Part shown: piece after piece, positions 7,946-14,770 of the stretch
Numbering within the stretch: position 1 is the stretch's first letter
Layout of the letters: each line of letters opens with the position of its first letter
NCBI GenBank assembly: GCA_965365345.1
Contig: CBDUBH010000024.1
Location: 1 to 38,905, forward strand
DNA: 38,905 nucleotides
Source of the DNA: CBDUBH01 sp965365345
GTDB taxonomy: Bacteria; Bacteroidota; Ignavibacteria; Ignavibacteriales; SURF-24
Direction: 5' to 3'
Notes under the pieces: model-generated
What the model was told of the DNA's origin: nothing
Database searches by the model: none
Seen by the model: the letters and a program-made list of their open reading frames with translations, nothing else
Translations under genes and position numbers: made by a program

Positions 7946-8854
7946 TTGGCACAGGATTCAGTCGATTATAAAAAATACTTGGATCCTTCACTTGTTTCAA
8001 AATTAAATTCACTTGAATTAAAAGCACGAAGCGTTGTTGAAGGATTTATTGTCGGCTTGCATAAAAGTCCATATCACGGATTCAGTGTTGAATTCAGTGA
8101 GCACCGTCCTTATATGCAAGGCGACACTTTGAAAAATGTTGACTGGAAAATTTACGGCAAAACCGAAAAATATTTCATCAAACAATTTGAAGAAGAAACG
8201 AATTTGCGCGGATATGTTGTGCTTGATATAAGCCGTTCGATGGATTTTGCCTACGAAAAAAATATTAAAAAAATTGAGTATGCTTCAATTCTTGCCGCAA
8301 GTTTGATCTATATTATGTTGAAACAGCAGGATGCAGCTGGACTTATGCTTTATTCAGAGAAAATCGAAAGCATTCAAGCACCGAAATCATCTCGAAATTA
8401 TTTGACCGAGCTGTTAAAAACAATTTCAAATATAAAGCCTTCTAATAAAACTCAAACCGCGGCATCATTGAATTTGCTTGCCGAAAAAATCAAAAAGCGC
8501 GGATTGGTAATTGTAATTTCAGATCTTTTTGATGATGTTGAAAAAACACTTTCGGCATTGAAACATTTCCGTTACAAAAAAAATGAAGTTATAGTTTTTC
8601 AAATACTTGATCCTGTTGAAAGAAATTTTGCCTTTGATCGCGATGCGGTTTTTAAAGATTTAGAAACCGGAGAAGAAATGACAACACAGCCGCATCAGAT
8701 ACAAAAAGCATATCAGGAAACGATGCGTGAGTTTATTGAAAAAATTCAGGATGAATGTTTAAATAACGGAATAGAATATAATTTGATTGATACTTCAATG
8801 CCTTTTGATAAAGCACTTTACAGCTACTTCAAAAAACGAGGAAAGCTGCTGTAA
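7946..8854 (+). CDS. DUF58 protein with vWA-like MIDAS motif
   Basis: A cytoplasmic DUF58 protein of about 302 residues. The family core is clear: HKSPYHGFSVEFSEHRPY followed by GDTLKNVDWKIYG, and then a vWA-type metal site DISRSMD (DxSxS, about D94, S96, S98). DUF58 proteins usually work with a MoxR-type AAA ATPase, but none is next to this gene. I choose the TTG at 7946, with GGAAG at 7930-7934 as ribosome binding site; it starts one base after the stop of the lipoprotein gene. The TTG at 7928 is the alternative and would overlap that gene by 17 bases. The family is certain, but the role is not known. Confidence 0.88.
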   Translation: MAQDSVDYKKYLDPSLVSKLNSLELKARSVVEGFIVGLHKSPYHGFSVEFSEHRPYMQGDTLKNVDWKIYGKTEKYFIKQFEEETNLRGYVVLDISRSMDFAYEKNIKKIEYASILAASLIYIMLKQQDAAGLMLYSEKIESIQAPKSSRNYLTELLKTISNIKPSNKTQTAASLNLLAEKIKKRGLVIVISDLFDDVEKTLSALKHFRYKKNEVIVFQILDPVERNFAFDRDAVFKDLETGEEMTTQPHQIQKAYQETMREFIEKIQDECLNNGIEYNLIDTSMPFDKALYSYFKKRGKLL

Positions 8855-8875
8855 GAATTTTGAAACTAATAAATT

Positions 8876-8912
8876 TAAAAATGCCGGTCAAATTTTAACC
8901 GGCATTTTTATT
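8876..8912. terminator. Bidirectional terminator between convergent genes
   Basis: AAATGCCGGT (8879-8888) pairs with ACCGGCATTT (8898-8907) across a 9-base loop, with A residues before and T residues after, so it can serve both the plus-strand DUF58 gene and the minus-strand mutase gene. Confidence 0.85.
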
Positions 8913-8947
8913 AAACAGAAAACTATAAACTGTTAACTGAAAACTAA
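8913..8947. repeat. Heptamer-period array abutting the stop codon of the mutase gene
   Basis: Read on the minus strand, five consecutive 7-base units follow the TGA at 8950-8948 with no gap: TTAGTTT, TCAGTTA, ACAGTTT, ATAGTTT, TCTGTTT (consensus NNAGTTT). This is the clearest of the 7-base-period arrays in the window. Confidence 0.7.
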
Positions 8948-10300
8948 TCAAAACATTCTTTTTATTTCATCAAAATATGAATTGATATATTTTTCTGCAT
9001 CTTCCAAAGTTTTTGCTTCCGTGATGCATCTTATTATCGGTTCAGTATTTGATTTTCTGAAATGAACCCAATGATCGTCAAAATCAATTCTTAGTCCATC
9101 TTCGGTATTAATTTGTGCCGGTTGAAATCTTTGAATTAATTTGTTTATCACTAAATCCGGATCAACATTTCCTAAATCGATTTTTCTTTTTGCAATGAAA
9201 TATTGAGGTAATTGATTTTTCATTTCGCTTAAAGTTCCGCCAAACTCCAAAAGATGTTGAAGCGTAATTGCAATTCCGACTAGCGCATCGCGTCCATAAT
9301 GAAGCGCGGGATAAATAACTCCGCCGGAACCTTCACCGCCGATTATCGCTCCGGTTTCTTTCATTTTTTTCACGACATTCGCTTCACCAACGGGCGAACG
9401 GAAAACTTCTCCGCCGAATTCTTTTGCGACATCTTCAACAGCGCGCGTTGTAGATAGATTTATAACCGCATTTCCTTTTTCTTTTGACATCACAAATTTA
9501 ACAGCCTGCGTAATTGTATTTTCTTCACCAAAAGGTTCGCCTTTTTCTGTAATCAAAACTAATCTGTCAACATCGGGATCAACAACAATTCCAAGATCAA
9601 CATTATTTTCCTTTACTGCATTCATAGTATCAACTAAATTTTCCGGAAGAGGTTCTGGCAATCGCGGAAAAATTCCTGTCTTGTCACAATCATATTCTAC
9701 AACCTCGCAACCGAATTGTCTTAACAGATCTGGAATTACATAAGCGCCCGCGCCGTTTACGCAATCAGCCAAAACTCTGAATTTTCTTTTTCTTATCGCT
9801 TCTTTATCGATGTATTTCAGATCCAATACATCGTTAACATGTTTTTCCAATCCTTTTGTAAAATTTGAATATTGCCCGACTTTATGCCATTCGACATATT
9901 TATTTTCATTTTTCTGCAAAATATTTTGAAGTTCAATATTTTCTTCGGGAGTCATAAATTGTCCCGTAGAATTTAGTAATTTCAAAGCATTCCATTCATT
10001 TGGATTATGACTTGCAGAAATTGCAATTCCGCCTTGCGCGCGTAAATTTTTAACTGTGTATTGAACTGTTGGTGTAGGGCAAATTCCGATATCAACAACT
10101 TCAACACCTTTTGCAAGTAAAGTTCCGGTTACTAAATGATTAACCATATCACCTGTTGAGCGGGCATCGCGTCCGACAACAACTTTCCCACGCCCTACAA
10201 AATCAGCATAAGCAGCTGTGTATTTTACAATAACTTCGGGCTCTAATCCGCCGCCCACAATTCCTCTGATTCCAGAAATGCTTACCATTAAAGTCGGCAT
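8948..10300 (-). CDS. glmM: Phosphoglucosamine mutase / phosphomannomutase family (GlmM-like)
   Basis: An alpha-D-phosphohexomutase of 450 residues. GlmM converts glucosamine-6-phosphate to glucosamine-1-phosphate for peptidoglycan and lipopolysaccharide precursors; phosphomannomutase activity is the main alternative. The phosphoserine loop is ISASHNP with S97, the Mg site is D241-P-D243-V-D245-R, the sugar-binding loop is GEGSGG (322-327), and the phosphate-binding loop is RKSNTEP (415-421). All four domains are present. The start ATG 10300 has GGAG five bases upstream. It is transcribed alone, convergent to the DUF58 gene and sharing the 8876-8912 terminator, and heptamer arrays flank it on both sides. 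The family is certain, but the symbol is a best guess among hexomutases. Confidence 0.85.
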   Translation of the reverse strand: MPTLMVSISGIRGIVGGGLEPEVIVKYTAAYADFVGRGKVVVGRDARSTGDMVNHLVTGTLLAKGVEVVDIGICPTPTVQYTVKNLRAQGGIAISASHNPNEWNALKLLNSTGQFMTPEENIELQNILQKNENKYVEWHKVGQYSNFTKGLEKHVNDVLDLKYIDKEAIRKRKFRVLADCVNGAGAYVIPDLLRQFGCEVVEYDCDKTGIFPRLPEPLPENLVDTMNAVKENNVDLGIVVDPDVDRLVLITEKGEPFGEENTITQAVKFVMSKEKGNAVINLSTTRAVEDVAKEFGGEVFRSPVGEANVVKKMKETGAIIGGEGSGGVIYPALHYGRDALVGIAITLQHLLEFGGTLSEMKNQLPQYFIAKRKIDLGNVDPDLVINKLIQRFQPAQINTEDGLRIDFDDHWVHFRKSNTEPIIRCITEAKTLEDAEKYINSYFDEIKRMF

Positions 10301-10316
10301 TTTATCTCCTTAATTT

Positions 10317-10348
10317 TTAGCTGTCAGCAATCAGCTTTCAGCGATCAG
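10317..10348. repeat. Heptamer-period array (TCAGCNN) in the leader of the mutase gene
   Basis: TTAGCTG, TCAGCAA, TCAGCTT, TCAGCGA and a partial TCAG follow one another at exact 7-base spacing. The array lies just upstream of the ribosome binding site of the minus-strand mutase gene. Confidence 0.65.
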
Positions 10349-10396
10349 TTTTTGAAATTTAAAACTAATATTTCTTATTTTAGTATTTATTTAATA

Positions 10397-10422
10397 GTCA
10401 TTCCGGATTGTCCGGAATCCTT
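10397..10422. repeat. Short palindrome of the GTCATTCCGG family
   Basis: ATTCCGG (10400-10406) and CCGGAAT (10412-10418) form a 7-bp hairpin with a 5-base loop, preceded by GTC and followed by CCTT. The 26-base unit is nearly the same as the two arms at 12287-12312 and 12401-12426. Confidence 0.75.
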
Positions 10423-10471
10423 ATTGAAAATTCTTTTAAAAATTTTAATCAAGTAAAAAATTATTCTAGAC

Positions 10472-10551
10472 ATTGTCATTTCGAGAACTGAAAGGGCGAA
10501 GCAATCTCTGAAAATTAAAATAGATCCCTTCGCTACGCTCGGAATGACAAT
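10472..10551. repeat. Imperfect inverted repeat, TGTCATTTCGAG type
   Basis: The arm at 10472-10485 (ATTGTCATTTCGAG) matches the reverse complement of 10538-10551 at 13 of 14 positions; the interior contains AGGGCGAAGCAATCTC and AGATCCCTTCGCTACGC, which are partly complementary. The end sequence differs from that of the GTCATTCCGG family. Repeats of this general look (GTCATT..GAG / CGCTACGCTC..AATGAC) are common in intergenic DNA of many bacteria. The rest of 10301-10643 is AT-rich and contains no gene that I can see; no ribosome binding site precedes the ATG at 10644. Confidence 0.7.
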
Positions 10552-10643
10552 TCGCGAATTTTAAAAATTAATTATTGACAGCTTAATTTCTATTTATATT
10601 TTAAACATTATAAAATTTATAAAAAATGAATTTATAAAAAAAT

Positions 10644-11351
10644 ATGAAAGAAAAATTATTTTTGATAAATCAACTTTTAATTGAAAGATACGGAATTCCG
10701 AAACGCGCCGATGAATTTCCGAATCCTGTTGATATGTTAATTGCGACAATTTTATCGCAAAATACAAATGATAAAAATTCATTTAAAGCATATCAAAATT
10801 TGAAAGAAAGATTTCCAAATTGGGAAAATGTAATTTCCGCAGATCAAAATGAAATTGAAAATTTGATAAAAGTCGCGGGACTTTCAAAACAAAAATCAAA
10901 AGCTATAAAAGAATTTTTGAAATCTTTAAAAGATGAATCCGGCGAAATCAATTTAAATTTCTTAAATAATTTTGATGATAAAATCGCAATCGAAAAACTG
11001 ATTTCATTTAAAGGAATCGGTGTGAAAACCGCAAGTTGCGTTTTACTTTTTTCACTCGGCAGAAATATTTGTCCCGTTGATACTCATCTTCACAGAGTTT
11101 TAAATCGAATCGGAATAGTGAAAACAAATTCGCCCGATAAAACTTTTCATTTCATAAATGAAAATCTTCCGCCGGAAATTGCGCATTCGCTTCACACAAA
11201 TTTAATTCGATTGGGAAGGGAAATCTGTAAACCGAAAATTCCGAATTGTTCTGTTTGTCCTTTGGAAAAAATTTGTAAATTTGAAAACAAAAATTTCACC
11301 AAAGTTGAAATTTCAAAAACAAAAGATTTTATGCTGCTTGATAACATTTAA
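10644..11351 (+). CDS. nth: Endonuclease III-like DNA glycosylase/AP lyase
   Basis: A base-excision-repair glycosylase of the HhH-GPD superfamily with an iron-sulfur cluster. The helix-hairpin-helix reads FKGIGVKTA (122-130), with K128 at the position of the catalytic lysine, and VDTH gives the catalytic D146. The [4Fe-4S] loop CX6CX2CX5C is complete: C195, C202, C205, C211. At 235 residues it is slightly longer than E. coli Nth (211), because of a charged C-terminal tail after the cluster. Substrate choice (oxidised pyrimidines or other lesions) cannot be read from this. The EamA permease gene starts 12 bases after the stop and is probably co-transcribed. Confidence 0.88.
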   Translation: MKEKLFLINQLLIERYGIPKRADEFPNPVDMLIATILSQNTNDKNSFKAYQNLKERFPNWENVISADQNEIENLIKVAGLSKQKSKAIKEFLKSLKDESGEINLNFLNNFDDKIAIEKLISFKGIGVKTASCVLLFSLGRNICPVDTHLHRVLNRIGIVKTNSPDKTFHFINENLPPEIAHSLHTNLIRLGREICKPKIPNCSVCPLEKICKFENKNFTKVEISKTKDFMLLDNI

Positions 11352-11363
11352 AAAGAAAATTTT

Positions 11364-12224
11364 ATGTGGATAATATTTGCGATCTTAAATCCTTTTTCCG
11401 AAGCATTCAAAAATTTATTCAGCAAAAAAGCCGCAATAAAAAAAGTCCCTTCGCTTTATCTTTCGTGGGTAAATAATTTAATTCCGACATTTATATTTTT
11501 GCCATTTGCTTTTTTTATAGATTTCAATTTCAATCAAGAATTTTTTATTGCGCTTTTCTTTTCGGGAATTCTAAATGTTGTTGCAATTATTTTGTATATG
11601 AAAGCAATTTCCGAAGGTGATATTTCGCAAGTAATTCCGATTTTAAGTTTTACTCCTCTTTTTTTGCTTGTTACTTCGCCAGTTATTTTGGGTGAATTAC
11701 CGAATTTGCAAGGAATAATAGGTGTTTTGTTTATCGTAAGCGGTTCTTATTTGTTGAATATAAATTTGCAAAACCAGGGAATTTTTGCGCCGTTAAAAGC
11801 GCTGGTAAAAAATAAAGGAACAAGATATATGATGATAGTTTCTTTTATTTACAGCTTTTCGGCCAATTTTGATAAAATGGCAATTCAAAGTTCTTCGATG
11901 TGGCAATATTTGATTTTCATCAATATTTTTATGCTTACCGGCTCAACTTTAACTTTACTTTTTAAAGAAAAATTCGACTTGAAATTGGTTAATGAAAATA
12001 AAAGAAATCTTTTTGTAATCGGATTTTTCAATTTTCTTACAAACATTTTGCACGCAACCGCGCTTTCATTGACTTTTGTAGTATATGTAATTGCGCTAAA
12101 ACGAACTTCGGGATTGATGTCAATCGGACTCGGCTCAATTTTCCTAAAAGAAAAGAATATAAAGGAAAGATTTCTCGGCGCAAGTGTAATGTTTGTTGGA
12201 GTTTTGCTCATTATTCTTTCGTAA
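11364..12224 (+). CDS. EamA-family (DMT superfamily) permease
   Basis: An integral inner-membrane protein of 286 residues with about ten hydrophobic segments arranged as two similar halves, the hallmark of EamA/DMT permeases that move small metabolites. The AISEGDISQVIPILSFTPLFL stretch near residues 78-98 and the matching ALKRTSGLMSIGLGSIFLKE near 246-265 are the conserved loops of the two halves. No substrate can be named. The last TM ends at the C-terminus. The ribosome binding site is poor (AAAAAGAAAA). There is no terminator at the stop; a heptamer array and an inverted-repeat element follow. Confidence 0.85.
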   Translation: MWIIFAILNPFSEAFKNLFSKKAAIKKVPSLYLSWVNNLIPTFIFLPFAFFIDFNFNQEFFIALFFSGILNVVAIILYMKAISEGDISQVIPILSFTPLFLLVTSPVILGELPNLQGIIGVLFIVSGSYLLNINLQNQGIFAPLKALVKNKGTRYMMIVSFIYSFSANFDKMAIQSSSMWQYLIFINIFMLTGSTLTLLFKEKFDLKLVNENKRNLFVIGFFNFLTNILHATALSLTFVVYVIALKRTSGLMSIGLGSIFLKEKNIKERFLGASVMFVGVLLIILS

Positions 12225-12252
12225 TGTAGAATGTAGAATTTATAATTTAGAA
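12225..12252. repeat. Heptamer-period array starting at the base after the stop codon
   Basis: TGTAGAA, TGTAGAA, TTTATAA and TTTAGAA follow the TAA of the permease gene with no gap. The unit matches that of the array at 4549-4576. Confidence 0.65.
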
Positions 12253-12286
12253 CTAAATTAAAATTTATATTTTGATATATTTTTCC

Positions 12287-12426
12287 GTCATTCCGGCTTG
12301 TTTGGAATCTTTCCTAATCTTTCCCGGAGTATTAATTTATTTGTTTATATATTCTTGTGTAAAATTCAATATTGATTTTTTACTTTTTATTAAACGTAAA
12401 AAAGATTCCGGACAAGCCGGAATGAC
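12287..12426. repeat. MITE-like element with 26-bp terminal inverted repeats
   Basis: The left arm 12287-12312 and the right arm 12401-12426 are reverse complements at 24 of 26 positions, enclosing 88 bases without coding capacity. Each arm is also a small hairpin of the form ATTCCGG-N5-CCGGAAT, degraded in the left arm. There is no transposase and no clear target-site duplication. A single arm of the same sequence occurs at 10397-10422, and a split variant at 4583-4631. The rest of the 12225-12675 spacer is AT-rich, with the heptamer array and the hexamer array described separately. Confidence 0.75.
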
Positions 12427-12540
12427 TTTTTAACTTGAAATTTCCAGTCAATTCAAATCTTAAATTTAATAATCTTTTCATCTTTGAATCTTTCAATTAT
12501 TTCATCTTTGAATCTTTATATTTTTCCATTAAAAAATTCT

Positions 12541-12570
12541 TAATCATAATCTTACTCTTAATCTTAATCA
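12541..12570. repeat. Hexamer-period array (TAATCN)
   Basis: Five 6-base units, TAATCA, TAATCT, TACTCT, TAATCT and TAATCA, lie in the spacer upstream of lpdA. A 24-base-period duplication containing TTCATCTTTGAATCTTT lies just before it, with copies starting at 12477 and 12501. Confidence 0.6.
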
Positions 12571-12675
12571 AAACTTTCAAAATACCTAATATCCTGTTAT
12601 ATTTGTATTTTAGGTTTAAAATTATAAATTTAATATTCTATAAACCACATTAAAAATTTCTACTTTGAGGGAACA

Positions 12676-14076
12676 ATGCCAAAAAGTTATGATTTAGCAG
12701 TGCTCGGCGGGGGACCCGGAGGTTATGTCGCCGCAATTCGTGCTTCTCAATTAGGTTTTAAAACAGTTATTATCGATAAAGCAAATCTTGGTGGAATCTG
12801 CTTGAATTGGGGATGCATTCCTACAAAAGCTTTACTAAAAAATGTTGAAGTTTTGGAAACTGTTAAAAATGCAGGCGAATTCGGAATTACAATTGATAAT
12901 TATTCAGTTGATTTTTCAAAAATCATTAAAAGAAGCCGCGATATTTCAGAAAAAATTTCCAAGAATGTGGAAATGCTGATGAAGAAAAATAAGATAGAAA
13001 GAATTCGCGGATTTGGTAAGATCATAAGCAAAAATCAGATTGATGTTTTTGGAGAAAATGAAGAAAAAATTGAAACTGTAAATTTTGACAAATTGATAAT
13101 TGCAACAGGTGCGCGTCCGAAACAATTTCCTTCAATTCCAATTGATCGAAAAAGAATTATCACAAGCACCGAAGCAATGATTTTACCTGAACAGCCGAAA
13201 GAAATGATAATTATCGGCGCAGGCGCAATCGGAGTTGAATTTGCATATTTCTATAATGTTTTGGGCACAAAAGTTACGATTGTTGAACTTATGGAAAATA
13301 TTCTTCCGGTTGAAGATAAAGAAGTAAGTGAAACTTTGGAAAAGATCTTTAAGAAAAAAGGAATTACGATTCATACAAAAACAAAAGTTAATAAAGCGGA
13401 AGTTAAAGGCGATAAAGTTGAAGTGATAGTTGAAAAAGATGGAAAAGAAACAACTTTAACCGCGGATATTGTTTTAAGCGCAATCGGCGTTACGGGAAAT
13501 ATTTCCGGATTCGGTTTGGAAGAATTGGGTGTTGAAATATTTAAAGAACATATAAAAGTTGATAAATCAACTTATCAAACAAATGTTGAAAATATTTATG
13601 CTATCGGAGATGTTATTGGGCCGCCTTGGCTTGCTCATGTAGCTTCGGCAGAAGGAATTACTTGCGTTGAAAAAATGAAAGGATTAAATCCGGTTCCGGT
13701 TGATTATTCTACAATCCCTGGTTGCACTTATTGTCATCCGCAAGTTGCAAGCGTTGGATTAACCGAAGCAAAAGCAAAAGAAAAAGGTTATCAAATTAAA
13801 GTAGGCAAATTTCCGTTTATGGCTTCAGGAAAAGCTTTTGCAATTGGCGAAAGAGATGGATTTGTAAAAGTAATTTTCGATGAAAAATACGGCGAACTTT
13901 TGGGCGCGCATATTATTGGTGAAGAAGCCACTGAACTTATTGCAGAATTCACACTTGCTAAATCAATGGAAGCCGTTCACGAAAATATTTTGAAAACAGT
14001 TCATGCGCATCCAACTTTATCTGAAACAATTATGGAATCGGTGGCACAAGCTTATGGAGAAGCAATTCACATTTAG
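12676..14076 (+). CDS. lpdA: Dihydrolipoyl dehydrogenase (E3)
   Basis: The FAD-dependent E3 component that reoxidises dihydrolipoamide on E2 and passes electrons to NAD. The FAD-binding GGGPGG loop is at 11-16 and the redox disulfide is C42-LNWG-C47. The NAD-binding Rossmann loop IIGAGAIGVEFA lies near 174-185, and YAIGDVIG is the second FAD motif. The active-site dyad H445/E450 lies in HAHPTLSE. At 466 residues it is full length. GAGGG six bases before ATG 12676 is a good ribosome binding site. It opens a run of genes for one oxidative decarboxylation complex; lipB begins inside its last codons. Confidence 0.97.
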   Translation: MPKSYDLAVLGGGPGGYVAAIRASQLGFKTVIIDKANLGGICLNWGCIPTKALLKNVEVLETVKNAGEFGITIDNYSVDFSKIIKRSRDISEKISKNVEMLMKKNKIERIRGFGKIISKNQIDVFGENEEKIETVNFDKLIIATGARPKQFPSIPIDRKRIITSTEAMILPEQPKEMIIIGAGAIGVEFAYFYNVLGTKVTIVELMENILPVEDKEVSETLEKIFKKKGITIHTKTKVNKAEVKGDKVEVIVEKDGKETTLTADIVLSAIGVTGNISGFGLEELGVEIFKEHIKVDKSTYQTNVENIYAIGDVIGPPWLAHVASAEGITCVEKMKGLNPVPVDYSTIPGCTYCHPQVASVGLTEAKAKEKGYQIKVGKFPFMASGKAFAIGERDGFVKVIFDEKYGELLGAHIIGEEATELIAEFTLAKSMEAVHENILKTVHAHPTLSETIMESVAQAYGEAIHI

Positions 14077-14770
14077 AGAATTGGATGTTTATGATCTCAA
14101 TCTTATTGATTATAAAGAGGCTTGGGATCTTCAAAAAAAAACTTTCGATTTGCGAAAGCAAAGTTTGATCAAAGATACATTTTATCTTTTGGAACATCCG
14201 CACACTTACACATTGGGAAAAGTTGCCGATAAAAATAATTTGATCGGCAATAAAGAATATTTGGAAAAAAATCAAATTTCAGTTTATGAGATTGACAGGG
14301 GTGGTGATATTACTTATCACGGTCCGGGACAAATTGTCGGATATCCGATAATTGATTTAAAAGATTGGAAACAAGATACTCATCTTTATCTGCGAAATCT
14401 TGAAGAAGCAATAATTTTAGTTTGCGAAGATTACGGATTAAAAGCCGGAAGAATTGAAAAGCTAACCGGAGTTTGGATAGAAAACCGGAAAATCTGCGCG
14501 ATTGGAATTAAAGTAAGCAGCTGGATAACAATGCACGGATTTGCATTTAATATCAATACAGATCTTTCACTTTTTAACGGAATTATTCCATGTGGAATTA
14601 CAGATAAAGCAGTAACTTCCTTGGAAAAAGAATTAGGAAGAAAATTAGATTTAGATGAAGTAAAAGAAAAAATAATTGAAAAAATTAAAATCGTTTTTAA
14701 CTATAACAAAATAAATTTAAGAGAAAACAGTTCTCTTGAAAAAATTAAAATTTATGAGAAGGATTTCTGA
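14054..14770 (+). CDS. lipB: Lipoyl(octanoyl) transferase LipB
   Basis: Transfers octanoate from acyl carrier protein to lipoyl domains, the first step of lipoate assembly in the cytoplasm. RGGDITYHGPGQ (82-93) is the family signature; the catalytic cysteine is C180 in IIPCGIT, and K147 in RKICAIG is the probable partner lysine. I use ATG 14054, which gives 238 residues and an N-terminus of normal length. A longer reading frame from 14003 would run deeper into lpdA with no family support. The gene overlaps lpdA by 23 bases and its stop overlaps the E1 start by one base, so translation is coupled along this cluster. Confidence 0.94.
   Translation: MEKQFTFRELDVYDLNLIDYKEAWDLQKKTFDLRKQSLIKDTFYLLEHPHTYTLGKVADKNNLIGNKEYLEKNQISVYEIDRGGDITYHGPGQIVGYPIIDLKDWKQDTHLYLRNLEEAIILVCEDYGLKAGRIEKLTGVWIENRKICAIGIKVSSWITMHGFAFNINTDLSLFNGIIPCGITDKAVTSLEKELGRKLDLDEVKEKIIEKIKIVFNYNKINLRENSSLEKIKIYEKDF

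Noticed and set aside
4549..12570. CRISPR array as explanation of the repeats
   Set aside because: Units are 6-7 bases or single palindromes, with no regular repeat-spacer pattern and no cas genes.
12435..12653. 72-codon plus-strand reading frame
   Set aside because: It is almost all Phe, Ile, Leu, Lys and Asn, covers the 24-base and hexamer repeats, and has no ribosome binding site or recognisable motif. It is low-complexity DNA that happens to lack stops.
14003..14053. Longer lipB reading frame starting at 14003
   Set aside because: It adds 17 residues with no family similarity and overlaps lpdA by 74 bases; ATG 14054 gives a normal N-terminus.
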